From Streptomyces viridosporus (GTDB lineage Bacteria > Actinomycetota > Actinomycetes > Streptomycetales > Streptomycetaceae): 61,892 nt of DNA. Below, piece by piece: positions 25,410 through 34,051 of the stretch. The position numbers were made by a program, and so were the translations under genes. The DNA lies in the NCBI RefSeq assembly GCF_002078235.1, contig NZ_MSGP01000340.1, positions 1 through 61,892 on the forward strand, in the 5' to 3' direction. How positions within the stretch are numbered: the stretch's first letter is position 1; each line of letters begins with the position of its first letter. The notes beneath the pieces are model-generated. The model had not been told where the DNA came from and ran no database searches. It saw nothing but the letters and a program-made list of their open reading frames with translations.

Positions 25410-26990
25410 TCAGCCGCGGAAGCCGAGCAGGCCGTGCAGCGCCGCGCCGCGGGCGGTCGCCGGTGCCGCCCGCGACGTCGTCGGCTTCGGGTCCGGCAGC
25501 GCCGCGCACACCGCGTCGGCCTCGCCGCGGCCCTCGCGCGGCACGGTTCCGTCCTTCAGGTAGGCCGCCAGGTGCTCGTCCAGGCAGTCGTTCCCGCTCA
25601 GCGTGACGCCGTGGTTGCCGCCGCCCTGCTCCACCACCAGACGGGAGCCCGCCAGCAGGTGGTGGACCGCGACGGCGCCCCGGTACGGGGTCGCCGCGTC
25701 GTGCGTCGCCTGGAACAGCAGCGCCGGCGGCAACGCGTCGTTGACGACGCGCACCGGCCGCAGGGACCCGGTCGGCCAGAACGCGCACGGCGCGTTGTAC
25801 CAGGCGTTGTTCCAGGTCAGGAACGGCGCCCGTTCGTACACCTCCCAGTGGTCCTTGCGCCACTGCCGCCAGTCGCGCGGCCAGGAGGCGTCCCGGCACT
25901 CCACCGCCGTGTAGATGCTGTAGCCGTTGTCGCCGGAGGCGTCGACGGCGCCGAAGTCCTCGTACGCCTCGATCAGCGGCTCGGCGTCCCGGCCGTCGGC
26001 GTACGCCGCGAACGCCTCCGCGAGGTAGGGCCAGTAGCCGTTGTAGTAGCCGCCCGGGACGTAGGTGTCCTCCAGTTCGGCGGCGCCCACCGTGCCGCCG
26101 GCCGGCTCCTCCTTCAGGGCCGCGCGCATCGCGTACCACTCGGCCTCGACCTTCTCCGGGTCGGTGCCGAGCCGGTACCGCGCGTCGTGCCGCGCCACCC
26201 AGGCCAGGAACGCGCGGTGGCGGTCGTTGAAGGCGCGGTCCTGGTGCAGGTTGGCGTCGTACCACACCCCGGTGGGGTCGACCACCGAGTCCAGGGCCAG
26301 GCGCCGCACCCGCTCCGGGAACAGCTTGGCGTAGACGGCGCCCAGGTAGGTGCCGTAGGAGTAGCCGAGGTAGTTGATCCTCTCCGCGCCCAGGGCCCGC
26401 CGGATCACGTCCAGGTCGCGCGCGGCCTCGGTCGTGGTGATGTGCGGCAGCAGGTCCGGGTACTTCCTGCCGCAGCCCTCGGCGAAGGACCGGGCGCGCT
26501 CCAGGTTGGCCCGCTCCACCTCGGGCGTGGTCGGCACCGGGTCGGGGCGCACCGGACCGAAGTGGTCCGGCGCGCAGTCCAGCGCGGGCCTGCTCGACCC
26601 CGCCCCGCGCGGGTCGAAGCCGATGACGTCGTACTGGGCGGCCACCTCGGCCGGGAGCGAGGCGGCGACGAACCCGGCGAGCGTCAGACCGCTGCCGCCG
26701 GGGCCGCCCGGGTTCACCAGCAGGGGGCCCTGGTACTTCTCCGCGGTGTGCGGGACGCGGGACAGCGCGAGCGTGATCCTCCGGCCGCCGGGGTCGGCGT
26801 GGTCGAGCGGCACCTCGACGGATGCGCACTGCAGGGTCGGGTAGTCCTTGGTGGCGCACTTGCGCCATACGGGTTCCGCGGCGTCGAAGGTCTCCGCGGC
26901 CCGCGGTGCGCCGGCCTCGGCGGGCACGGCCGTGAGGCTCCCGGCCAGGACGGCGGCGGCACCGCACAGCACGGCTGCGCGTTTTCTCAT
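25410..26990 (-). CDS. Secreted tripeptidyl-aminopeptidase-type alpha/beta hydrolase (S33-like)
   Basis: A 526-aa exported serine peptidase that should remove short peptides from N-termini. Signal peptide: MRKR followed by a hydrophobic stretch ending in AVPAEAG (~residue 27). Catalytic region: oxyanion-hole VNPGGPGGSG, nucleophile Ser in GYSYGTYLG, Asp in the segment around FQATHDAATP, and His in GGGNHGVTL; a C-terminal TAP-like domain follows. Length and motifs match the Streptomyces Tap/SlpD/SlpE group. The ATG at 26990 is preceded by GGGAG at nine bases; the frame is open upstream but the signal peptide fixes the start. SlpD/E-like members are often lipoproteins, but no lipobox Cys is seen here. 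Confidence 0.9.
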   Translation of the reverse strand: MRKRAAVLCGAAAVLAGSLTAVPAEAGAPRAAETFDAAEPVWRKCATKDYPTLQCASVEVPLDHADPGGRRITLALSRVPHTAEKYQGPLLVNPGGPGGSGLTLAGFVAASLPAEVAAQYDVIGFDPRGAGSSRPALDCAPDHFGPVRPDPVPTTPEVERANLERARSFAEGCGRKYPDLLPHITTTEAARDLDVIRRALGAERINYLGYSYGTYLGAVYAKLFPERVRRLALDSVVDPTGVWYDANLHQDRAFNDRHRAFLAWVARHDARYRLGTDPEKVEAEWYAMRAALKEEPAGGTVGAAELEDTYVPGGYYNGYWPYLAEAFAAYADGRDAEPLIEAYEDFGAVDASGDNGYSIYTAVECRDASWPRDWRQWRKDHWEVYERAPFLTWNNAWYNAPCAFWPTGSLRPVRVVNDALPPALLFQATHDAATPYRGAVAVHHLLAGSRLVVEQGGGNHGVTLSGNDCLDEHLAAYLKDGTVPREGRGEADAVCAALPDPKPTTSRAAPATARGAALHGLLGFRG

Positions 26991-27125
26991 GAGGTGCTCC
27001 CGGGGCGGAGGGCTGCGGGCCGCGCGACGCACGGTCCACGCCGCATCGTTCCGGGGAGGGAACACGGTCGAACACATCCGGCCGGATCTTGACCCGATTG
27101 CGCCGACCGATGCGCTCGAACGCTC

Positions 27126-28163
27126 CTAGAGCAACGAGAGTTGGACCGGGCCGGACACCGGGGCGCCGGTCGGGCCGGGCGTCCTGACCCGTCGCGGCAT
27201 TCCGGCGTCCGCGGGGCCGATGCGGTACTCCCGGGCCAGGTCGTGGACCTGACGGGTGATCCGGCGCTGGTACCACTTCGGGGCGTAGGCGCCCTCCGCG
27301 TACAGCCGCTCGTAGCGCCTCACCAGGTACGGATGGTGCCGCCCGAGCCAGGACATGAACCACTCGCGGGCACCGGGCCGCAGATGCAGCACCAGAGGGG
27401 TGACGGAGGTGGCGCCGGCGGCGGCGACCGCCCGTACGGTGGCCCGCAGTTGGTCCGGCCCGTCGCTCAGGAACGGGATCACCGGCGCCATCAGGACCCC
27501 GCAACCGATGCCGTGCGCGGCGAGCGTCCGGACGACCTCCAGCCGGCGCTCCGGCGCGGGCGTGCCCGGCTCGACCGTGCGCCACAGCCCCTCGTCGGTG
27601 AAGCCCACGGAGACCGAGATGCCGACGTCGGTCACCTCGGCGGCCTGCCGCAGCAGTTCCAGGTCGCGCAGGATCAGCGTGCCCTTGGTGAGGAGGGAGA
27701 AGGGGTTCGCGTGGTCGCGCAGGGCGGCGAGGATGCCCGGCATCAGCCGGTAGCGGCCCTCCGCGCGCTGGTAGCAGTCGACGTTCGTGCCCATCGCTAT
27801 GTGCTCGCCCTGCCAGCGGGGGGAGGCGAGCCGGCGGCGCACCAGCTCCGGCGCGTTCACCTTGACGACGATCTGGCTGTCGAAGCCGAGCCCGGTGTCG
27901 AGGTCCAGGTAGCCGTGCGACTTCCTGGCGAAGCAGTAGACGCACGCGTGCGTACAGCCCCGGTAGGGGTTGACCGTCCACTCGAACGGCATGCGGGAGG
28001 CCCCCGGAACCCGGTTGACGATCGAGCGGGCCCGGATCTCGTGGAAGGTGATCCCGCGGAACTCCGGGGTGTCGAAGGTGCGGGTGGTCACCGCCTCCGC
28101 GCCGAACAGCGCGGCGTCGGCCCGGCTGTGTTCGGAGCCCGTGGCGAGGTTCTCCCAGCGCAT
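27126..28163 (-). CDS. Radical-SAM protein of the Rv2578c/SplB-like group
   Basis: A 345-aa iron-sulfur enzyme with the radical-SAM cluster C-x3-C-x2-C in GCTHACVYCFARKSHGYL (~residues 70-90), followed by the TIM-barrel segments SLLTKGTLILRDLELL and VGISVSVGFTDEGLWRTVEPGTPAP seen in spore-photoproduct-lyase-like proteins. Actinobacteria do not have Bacillus spore-photoproduct chemistry, so the reaction is unknown; a DNA-damage role is inferred because a LexA-type operator lies at its promoter. The ATG at 28163 is set by a perfect GAGGAGG six bases upstream; the longer open frame (to 28229) is not needed. The C-terminal ~40 residues are Pro/Arg-rich. Confidence 0.88.
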   Translation of the reverse strand: MRWENLATGSEHSRADAALFGAEAVTTRTFDTPEFRGITFHEIRARSIVNRVPGASRMPFEWTVNPYRGCTHACVYCFARKSHGYLDLDTGLGFDSQIVVKVNAPELVRRRLASPRWQGEHIAMGTNVDCYQRAEGRYRLMPGILAALRDHANPFSLLTKGTLILRDLELLRQAAEVTDVGISVSVGFTDEGLWRTVEPGTPAPERRLEVVRTLAAHGIGCGVLMAPVIPFLSDGPDQLRATVRAVAAAGATSVTPLVLHLRPGAREWFMSWLGRHHPYLVRRYERLYAEGAYAPKWYQRRITRQVHDLAREYRIGPADAGMPRRVRTPGPTGAPVSGPVQLSLL

Positions 28164-28190
28164 GAAGCCTCCTCGGTAGCACTGGGCCAC

Positions 28191-28208
28191 AGAATAGAAC
28201 AAGTGTTC
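28191..28208 (-). promoter_or_regulatory. LexA-type SOS box and -10 of the radical-SAM gene
   Basis: GAAC-N4-GTTC palindrome at 28197-28208 (GAACAAGTGTTC), an exact match to the Gram-positive/actinobacterial SOS (Cheo) box core. Directly next to it on the minus strand is TATTCT (28191-28196), a good -10. Bound LexA would block this promoter. It lies 34 bases upstream of the ATG. Confidence 0.72.
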
Positions 28209-28230
28209 CCTTGATCGTGCGAGCGACATC

Positions 28231-28279
28231 TTCGGTCACCCTTCCGGTCACAAACGGACCCTCGATTTGGGTGACCGGA
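28231..28279. repeat. Triple GGTCAC half-site cluster between divergent genes
   Basis: TTCGGTCAC (28231-28239) and TCCGGTCAC (28243-28251) are direct repeats with a 12-base period. GTGACCGGA (28271-28279) is the exact inverted copy of the second, 19 bases away. They lie between the radical-SAM and SRPBCC promoters and may bind a regulator of either gene. Confidence 0.4.
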
Positions 28280-28333
28280 CGAGGGGTGGTTGGCTTGCCC
28301 CGACCCCGGTAGTCCACGTCCTGGAGGAAAGCG

Positions 28334-28777
28334 ATGGCGCAGGTCGAGTCCACTACGGAGCGGATCGTCGCGGCGGACGCGGAAACGGTGTTCGACGCCC
28401 TCGCCGACTACAGCGGCACGCGCGGGAGGGTGCTGCCCGAGCAGTACAGCGAGTACGAGGTCCGCGAGGGCGGCGACGGCGAGGGCACCCTCGTCCACTG
28501 GAAGCTCCAGGCCACCAGCAAGCGGGTGCGCGACTGCCTCCTGGAGGTCACCGAGCCGAGCGACGGCGAACTGGTCGAGAAGGACCGCAACTCCTCCATG
28601 GTCACCACCTGGCGGGTCACCCCGGCCGGCGAGGGCAGGTCCCGGGTCGTCGTGACCGCCACCTGGCAGGGCGCCGGCGGCATCGGCGGCTTCTTCGAGA
28701 AGACCTTCGCGCCCAAGGGCCTCGCCCGCATCCACGACGCCGTGCTGGCCCGGCTGGCCGCCGAGGTCGAGAAGTAG
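28334..28777 (+). CDS. SRPBCC (START/polyketide-cyclase-like) protein
   Basis: A 147-aa hydrophobic-cavity protein: VESTTERIVAADAETVFDALADY at the start, central beta strands through EGTLVHWKL and LLEVTEP, and the long C-terminal helix FAPKGLARIHDAVLARLAAEV. Such proteins bind or modify lipids, polyketides or other small molecules; no catalytic residue can be named from sequence. The ATG at 28334 has GGAGG at eight bases. It is divergent from the radical-SAM gene across a region with repeated GGTCAC half-sites. A hairpin follows it, so it is probably monocistronic. Confidence 0.85.
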   Translation: MAQVESTTERIVAADAETVFDALADYSGTRGRVLPEQYSEYEVREGGDGEGTLVHWKLQATSKRVRDCLLEVTEPSDGELVEKDRNSSMVTTWRVTPAGEGRSRVVVTATWQGAGGIGGFFEKTFAPKGLARIHDAVLARLAAEVEK

Positions 28778-28780
28778 AGC

Positions 28781-28815
28781 ACGTCAACTCCCAAGGTTGG
28801 GGCGGGAGTTGGCGT
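28781..28815 (+). terminator. Hairpin after the SRPBCC gene
   Basis: Twelve-bp stem with one G-U pair: ACGTCAACTCCC (28781-28792) / GGGAGTTGGCGT (28804-28815), beginning four bases after the stop codon, 11-base loop, no U-tract. Confidence 0.65.
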
Positions 28816-28931
28816 CTCACCGGTTCGGGTGATCTCTTCCTGACCTTTCCGGGTCCCGTAACTCGTCGCACTTGCTCGTAGTTGTCGCTTTCACGCGGGA
28901 ATGGTGCGCAGTGCGACGAGGGGAGCGGCAC

Positions 28932-31352
28932 GTGGGCGGGATCACTCTGACGCAGGACGAACCGGGCACGGCGGTCACGGCACCGACGGCCGGGGACCCG
29001 CCCCCGCCGCCGGTCCCGGAGCCGGCCGCGGAACCCGGGCTGAGCCCGCGCCGCGTGCGGCTGGTCTTCCTCGCGCTGATGCTGGCGCTGCTGCTCGCCG
29101 CCCTGGAGCAGATGATCGTCGCCACCGCGCTCCCGAAGATCGTCGGCGAGCTGCACGGACTGGACCGGATGTCCTGGGCGATCACCGCCTATCTGCTCAC
29201 CGCCACCATCGGCCTGCCGATCTACGGCAAGCTCGGCGACCTGCTCGGCCGCAAGGGCGTCTTCCAGTTCGCGATCGTCGTCTTCGTCGTCGGCTCCGCG
29301 CTGGCCGGTCGCGCGTCGACCATGGACCAGCTGATCGCCTACCGCGCGGTGCAGGGCGTCGGCGCGGGCGGCCTGATGATCGGTGTCCAGGCGATCATCG
29401 CGGACATCGTGCCCGCGCGGGAGCGCGCCCGCTTCATGGGACTGATCGGCGCCGCCTTCGGCCTCGCGTCGGTCGCCGGGCCGCTGCTCGGCGGCTACTT
29501 CACCGACCACCTCTCCTGGCGCTGGTGCTTCTACGTCAACGTGCCCTTCGGGATCGTCACCCTGGCCGTCGTCGCCGTCGTGCTCAAGCTCCCGAAGCCG
29601 GCCGCGCGGCCCCGTCTCGACGTCCTCGGCTGCCTGCTGCTGGCCACCGCCTCCACCTGCCTGGTGCTGCTGACCAGTTGGGGCGGCACCGAGTACGCGT
29701 GGGACTCCCGGGTCGTCCTCGGCCTCGGCGCGGGCGCCGTGGCGGCCACCGTCCTCTTCCTGGTCGTCGAGCGCTTCGCCGTCGAACCCCTCATCCCGCT
29801 CAGGCTGTTCCGGGACTCCGTCTTCAACGTCACCGGCCTGGTGGGCCTGGTGGTCGGCGTCGCCCTGTTCGGGGCGGCCAGCTACCTGCCGACGTACCTG
29901 CAGATGGTCGACGGGGCCACCGCCACCGAGTCGGGGCTGCTGATGCTGCCCATGATGGCCGGCATCGTCGGCGCCTCGATCGTCTCCGGACAGCTCATCA
30001 GCCGCACCGGCCGGTACCGGACGCACCCCATCCTCGGTTCCGCCCTCTCCGTCGTCGGCATGTGGCTGCTGTCCCGCCTCGAGACGGACACGCCGCGGCT
30101 GCACTACAGCATCTGGATGGCGGTGCTCGGTACCGGTATCGGCATGGTGATGCCGGTGCTGGTCCTCGCCGTGCAGAACTCCGTGCGCCCCGCCGACCTC
30201 GGCACCGCCACCAGCGCCAACAACTACTTCCGGCAGATCGGCGGCAGCGTCGGCGCCGCCGTCTTCGGCACCCTCTTCGCCGACCGGCTCACCGACGCGC
30301 TCGGCGAGCACCTGCCCGCGCACGCGGGCGCCGCGCCGCCCGACGCCGAGTCCATCACCCCGCAGCTCGTGCACGCACTGCCGCCCGAGCTGCGCGACGC
30401 CTACATCCAGGCGTACGCCGACGCCATGCCGCGCATCTTCCTCTACCTGGTGCCGGTGCTCGTCCTCGGCCTGCTCATCGCCTTCTTCCTCAAGGAGAAA
30501 CCACTGGTGTCCCACAACGTCCCCACCGCCGACCCGGCCCAGGAGGCCCCGCACCTCACCGGGCGCGTACCGCAGGCCCGTCCGTCGTACAACGGTGGCA
30601 TCCCCGTCTGCGGCACCGTGCAGCATCCCGACGGGACCGCCGTACCGCGCGCGGCGCTCACCCTCATCGACGTCGCCGGGCAGCAGACCGGGCGGGGCGC
30701 CAGCGGCGAGGACGGGCGGTACGCGCTGGCCACGCCCGGCCCCGGAGCGTACGTCCTGATCGCCGCCGCGGGCGGCCACCAGCCGCAGGCGGTCTCCGTG
30801 ACCGTCGGCGAGCGGCCCGTCGAACTGGACGTCGTCCTCGGCGGCGCGGGCCGCCTCGCCGGCAGCGTCCTCACCGCCGACGGCACCCCGGTGCGGGACG
30901 CCGCCGTCACGCTCACCAACGTCCACGGGGAGGTCGTCGCCAGCACCCGCAGCGGCCGGGAGGGCGGCTACGTCATCACCGAGCTGGTGGCCGGCGAGTA
31001 CACCCTCGCCGCGAGCGCGCCCGCCTTCCGTCCGGCGGCCCTCCCCGTCACCGTCCAGGCGGCCCGGGAGACCCGGCAGGACGTCGAGCTCGCCGGCGGC
31101 GCGGTGCTGCGCGGCACGGTGCGGGCCGGCGGCGGACGGCCCGTCGAGGAGGCGCGCGTGACCCTGCTGGACGCGGCGGGCAACGTCGTCGACACCCTCA
31201 CCACCGGACCCGACGGGACCTTCCGGTTCGTCGACCTCTCCTCCGGCGAGTACACCGTCATCGCCGCCGGCTACCCCCCGGTCGCCACCGTGCTCCAGGT
31301 CGCCGGCGGGGGCCGTACGGAACGCGACCTCCAGTTGGGGCACGAGGACTGA
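28932..31352 (+). CDS. DHA2-type MFS exporter fused to three carboxypeptidase-regulatory-like domains
   Basis: An 806-aa drug-exporter-type transporter. Residues ~35-530 are a 14-helix EmrB/QacA-class MFS unit (LEQMIVATALPKIVGEL; motif A GKLGDLLGRKGVFQF; motif C region GLIGAAFGLASVAGPLLGG). After the last helix come three ~84-residue beta-sandwich repeats: from GGIPVCGTVQHPDG, from GRLAGSVLTADGTPV, and from GAVLRGTVRAGGGRPV. Each has the GxV...G.PV..A.VTL.D..G.....T..DG.Y.F..L..G.YT pattern of CarboxypepD_reg/CnaB-like domains. MFS pumps normally end after the last helix, so this is an unusual fusion. With 14 helices the tail would face the cytoplasm, odd for a domain usually found outside. 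GTG at 28932 chosen because GAGGGGAG precedes it. Confidence 0.9.
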   Translation: MGGITLTQDEPGTAVTAPTAGDPPPPPVPEPAAEPGLSPRRVRLVFLALMLALLLAALEQMIVATALPKIVGELHGLDRMSWAITAYLLTATIGLPIYGKLGDLLGRKGVFQFAIVVFVVGSALAGRASTMDQLIAYRAVQGVGAGGLMIGVQAIIADIVPARERARFMGLIGAAFGLASVAGPLLGGYFTDHLSWRWCFYVNVPFGIVTLAVVAVVLKLPKPAARPRLDVLGCLLLATASTCLVLLTSWGGTEYAWDSRVVLGLGAGAVAATVLFLVVERFAVEPLIPLRLFRDSVFNVTGLVGLVVGVALFGAASYLPTYLQMVDGATATESGLLMLPMMAGIVGASIVSGQLISRTGRYRTHPILGSALSVVGMWLLSRLETDTPRLHYSIWMAVLGTGIGMVMPVLVLAVQNSVRPADLGTATSANNYFRQIGGSVGAAVFGTLFADRLTDALGEHLPAHAGAAPPDAESITPQLVHALPPELRDAYIQAYADAMPRIFLYLVPVLVLGLLIAFFLKEKPLVSHNVPTADPAQEAPHLTGRVPQARPSYNGGIPVCGTVQHPDGTAVPRAALTLIDVAGQQTGRGASGEDGRYALATPGPGAYVLIAAAGGHQPQAVSVTVGERPVELDVVLGGAGRLAGSVLTADGTPVRDAAVTLTNVHGEVVASTRSGREGGYVITELVAGEYTLAASAPAFRPAALPVTVQAARETRQDVELAGGAVLRGTVRAGGGRPVEEARVTLLDAAGNVVDTLTTGPDGTFRFVDLSSGEYTVIAAGYPPVATVLQVAGGGRTERDLQLGHED

Positions 31353-31429
31353 GCCGGCCGCCCGCGCGCGGGAGCGCACCGCGGCGAGTCCGGCACCCCG
31401 AGCCGTCGACAGGAGCCGGCCGCCCGCGC
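31351..31429. repeat. 17-bp direct repeat after the MFS gene
   Basis: GAGCCGGCCGCCCGCGC occurs at 31351-31367 (overlapping the MFS stop codon) and exactly again at 31413-31429, 62 bases later. The second copy forms part of the terminator arm. It is probably a local duplication of terminator material. Confidence 0.6.
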
Positions 31430-31462
31430 CGGCGGGAGCGCCCGCACACCCGCCGGCGCGGG
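31423..31462 (+). terminator. Terminator of the MFS gene
   Basis: Perfect 14-bp stem CCCGCGCCGGCGGG (31423-31436) against 31449-31462 with a 12-base loop; the two arms can also pair internally. It lies 70 bases after the stop. Confidence 0.75.
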
Positions 31463-31563
31463 CCCCCGCGGGCAATTCACGGGTTGCCGCACATCGCGAC
31501 CGGCCGCCGCCGTACGGTGGTGACGGCGGTACAGATCTTGCCGGGGGAGAGAGGGCCTGGGCC

Positions 31564-34029
31564 ATGGACCGTGGCACCGAGCAGGACGCACCTCCCGGCC
31601 ATCGGGCCGGGCGCGGCACGGCGGCCGAACGCACCGACGCCGGCCGTGTCCCGCTGGCCGTCGTCGTGGTGGACCGCGGCGGACTCGTCTCCCACTGGAG
31701 CAGGGGTGCGCGGCGCCTGTTCGGGCTCGCCAGGGAGGAGGCGCTCGGCCGCCCGGCCGTCGACCTGCTGCCGGTCCTCGGAGCACTGCCCGAGGAAGGG
31801 GAAGAGGAGGACGAGGCCGTCCCGTACGGGGCGTACGCGGTCGACGACGGACCGGGCCCCGACCTCGGGGCCTCCCTCGGCCGGGGGCTCGCCTACCCGG
31901 CCGCGGGCCGTGCCCGGCTGGCCGTGCCCGGGCAGGACCGCGCCGACGTGCTGTGGTGGGCCTATCCGCTGGTGGGCCCGGGAGCGGAGCGGCTGCTGGT
32001 GCTGGCCGTCGGCGCGGACGGACTGCACACGGACGGCGCCGGCGCGTTCGAGCGCATCGCGCCCGGCTTCGCCCTGCACACCGACTTCCCCGGCTCCGAG
32101 GACCTCGCCCGCGAGCTCCCCGAGATCCTGCCCAGCATGAGTGTCGCCGACGGCGCCCGCATCGTCACGCAGGTACTCGAACTGGGTTACCCGGTCCTGG
32201 AGTTCAGCCAGAACGACCGGGTGCCGGTCACTCCCGACTGGGGTGTGCCCCGGCGGGTCGAGCGCCGGGAGCGCCGGGAGCGGGCCGCACGGGCGTCGGC
32301 GGCGGGCGAGCCGGTGCCCGAGGAACTCCGGGACGAGGGCGAGGACCTCGAGTACGCCGCCGTCCGGGAGCGCCTGGAGTTCCTCAACGAGGTCAGCTCC
32401 CGGATCGGCACCTCCCTCGACCTCGCGCGCACCATCGTCGAGGTCAGCAAGGCCGTCGTGCCCCGCTTCACCGACGTCGCCGGCACCTATCTGCGCGAAC
32501 AGGTCGTCGCCGGCGAGGGGTTCGGCGACGGGGTGCCGGACACCACCACCCTGTGGCACCGGGTCGCCGTGGAGCACACCGACGAACCCGGCCGCTGGGA
32601 CGACGTCGTCCCGGTCGGCGAGGCCATGCCCTTCCCGGCGCACACGCCGTTCTTCCAGTGCATGACCACCGGCGAACCCGTGCTGGTGCCGCGCATCAGC
32701 GAGGAGATGGGGCACGCCATCGCCTCGCAGTTCGACAAGCGCGACATCCGGCCGCTGATCACCGGCCGTTCCATGCTGGTGGTCCCGCTGAAGGCACGCA
32801 CCGTCGTCCTCGGCTTCATGATCCTGCTGCGTCACCCCGAGCGGCAGGTCTTCAACGACATGGACCGGGTCACCGGTGCCGAACTCGCCGCCCGCGCCGG
32901 CCTCGTGCTCGACAACGCGCGCATGTACATGCACCAGGAGAACGTCGCCGAGACGCTCCAGGACAGCATGCTGCCGCACATCCCGCCGCGCATGGCGGGC
33001 TGCGACATCGCCACCCGCTACCTGCCGGGCACCCTGCTGGGCCGGGTCGGCGGCGACTGGTTCGACGCGGTGAAGCTGCCCGGCGCCCGCACCGCGCTCG
33101 TCGTCGGCGACGTCATGGGACACGGGCTGAACTCGGCGGCGATGATGGGGCAGTTGCGCACCGCCGTGCAGACCATGGCCGGACTGGACCTGCCGCCCGC
33201 GCAACTGCTGCGCAACCTCGACGACCTCGCCCAGCGGCTCGGCGACACCTATCTGGCGACCTGCCTGTACGCCGTGTACGACCCCGTCGCGGGTGAACTC
33301 CACCTCGCCAACGCCGGACACATACCGCCCGTCCTCGTCCGCGCCGCGGACGGGCGCAGTGAACTGCTCGACCTGCCCACCGGCGCGCCCATCGGCGTCG
33401 GCGGGGTGCCCTTCGAGGCGGTACGGGTGCGGGTGGAGCCCGGCGACCGCCTGGTGATGTGCACCGACGGGCTGGTCGAGGTGCGCGGCGAGGACATCGG
33501 TGTCGGGCTCGCCGCGCTGTGCGAGTCCGCCGCCCATCCGGCCGCCTCCATGGACGACGCCTGCGACACGATCATCCGCGCCCTGAACACGCGCGGCGGC
33601 CGCAAGGACGACGTGGCCCTGCTCATGGCCCGCCTGGGCGGCATCGGACCGGACGACGTCGCCGAGTGGCGGCTCACCCCCGAGCCGTCCGGGGTCCCCC
33701 GGGCGCGCGCGGCGGTCCGCGAGCAGGTGCGCACATGGGGACTGCCGGGGCTGGCCGGCACCGCGGAGCTGATGGTGAGCGAACTCGTCACCAACGCCGT
33801 ACGGCACTCCCACACGGGTCCCGTCGCGGTGCGGCTGGTGCGCGCGGACACGCTGCTGTGCGAGGTGGAGGACGACGACCACGAGCTGCCGACGCTGCTC
33901 GACGCCCGCCCGGGGGACGAGTTCGGGCGCGGGCTGCGCGTGGTCAGCACCCTCGCGCGCGAGTGGGGGACGAGCCGGACGAAGTCCGGCAAGAGCGTGT
34001 GGTTCGAGCTGACGCTCCCACGGCGCTGA
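31564..34029 (+). CDS. PAS-GAF-SpoIIE phosphatase with C-terminal RsbW-like ATPase domain
   Basis: An 821-aa signalling protein likely to act in partner-switching control of sigma factors. Order: PAS (~28-80, VPLAVVVVDRGGLVSHWSRGARRLFG), a variable acidic region, GAF (~260-445), PP2C-type SpoIIE phosphatase (~450-690; metal-binding Asp in GGDWFDAV and in VVGDVMGHGLNSA, and CTDGLVEVRGE), then a GHKL ATPase (~695-820; N-box ELVTNAVRHSH, G-box GRGLRVVS). It would dephosphorylate an anti-anti-sigma factor and may also bind or phosphorylate one. There are no membrane helices, so its signals are cytoplasmic. Many such proteins occur per Streptomyces genome; the cognate partners are not in this window. 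The ATG is preceded by GAGAGAGGG. Confidence 0.92.
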   Translation: MDRGTEQDAPPGHRAGRGTAAERTDAGRVPLAVVVVDRGGLVSHWSRGARRLFGLAREEALGRPAVDLLPVLGALPEEGEEEDEAVPYGAYAVDDGPGPDLGASLGRGLAYPAAGRARLAVPGQDRADVLWWAYPLVGPGAERLLVLAVGADGLHTDGAGAFERIAPGFALHTDFPGSEDLARELPEILPSMSVADGARIVTQVLELGYPVLEFSQNDRVPVTPDWGVPRRVERRERRERAARASAAGEPVPEELRDEGEDLEYAAVRERLEFLNEVSSRIGTSLDLARTIVEVSKAVVPRFTDVAGTYLREQVVAGEGFGDGVPDTTTLWHRVAVEHTDEPGRWDDVVPVGEAMPFPAHTPFFQCMTTGEPVLVPRISEEMGHAIASQFDKRDIRPLITGRSMLVVPLKARTVVLGFMILLRHPERQVFNDMDRVTGAELAARAGLVLDNARMYMHQENVAETLQDSMLPHIPPRMAGCDIATRYLPGTLLGRVGGDWFDAVKLPGARTALVVGDVMGHGLNSAAMMGQLRTAVQTMAGLDLPPAQLLRNLDDLAQRLGDTYLATCLYAVYDPVAGELHLANAGHIPPVLVRAADGRSELLDLPTGAPIGVGGVPFEAVRVRVEPGDRLVMCTDGLVEVRGEDIGVGLAALCESAAHPAASMDDACDTIIRALNTRGGRKDDVALLMARLGGIGPDDVAEWRLTPEPSGVPRARAAVREQVRTWGLPGLAGTAELMVSELVTNAVRHSHTGPVAVRLVRADTLLCEVEDDDHELPTLLDARPGDEFGRGLRVVSTLAREWGTSRTKSGKSVWFELTLPRR

Positions 34030-34051
34030 GCCGGTACCGCATGGAAGGCCG

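Noticed and set aside
25402..28353. A single ~980-codon protein spanning the secreted peptidase and radical-SAM regions
   Set aside because: It is a shadow frame; the two real genes lie in other frames with signal peptide, ribosome sites and catalytic motifs.
31351..31429. Transposon-like direct repeats flanking an insertion
   Set aside because: The 45 bases between the copies encode nothing and there is no inverted terminal structure; local duplication of terminator DNA is simpler.
28617..31634. A 1005-codon open frame antisense to the MFS gene and its terminator region
   Set aside because: Low-complexity Gly/Asp/His/Arg composition, no domain, and it mirrors the sense gene; a GC-bias shadow. 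The same applies to long antisense frames at 1681-3714, 4241-6373, 31477-34368 and 39038-41569.
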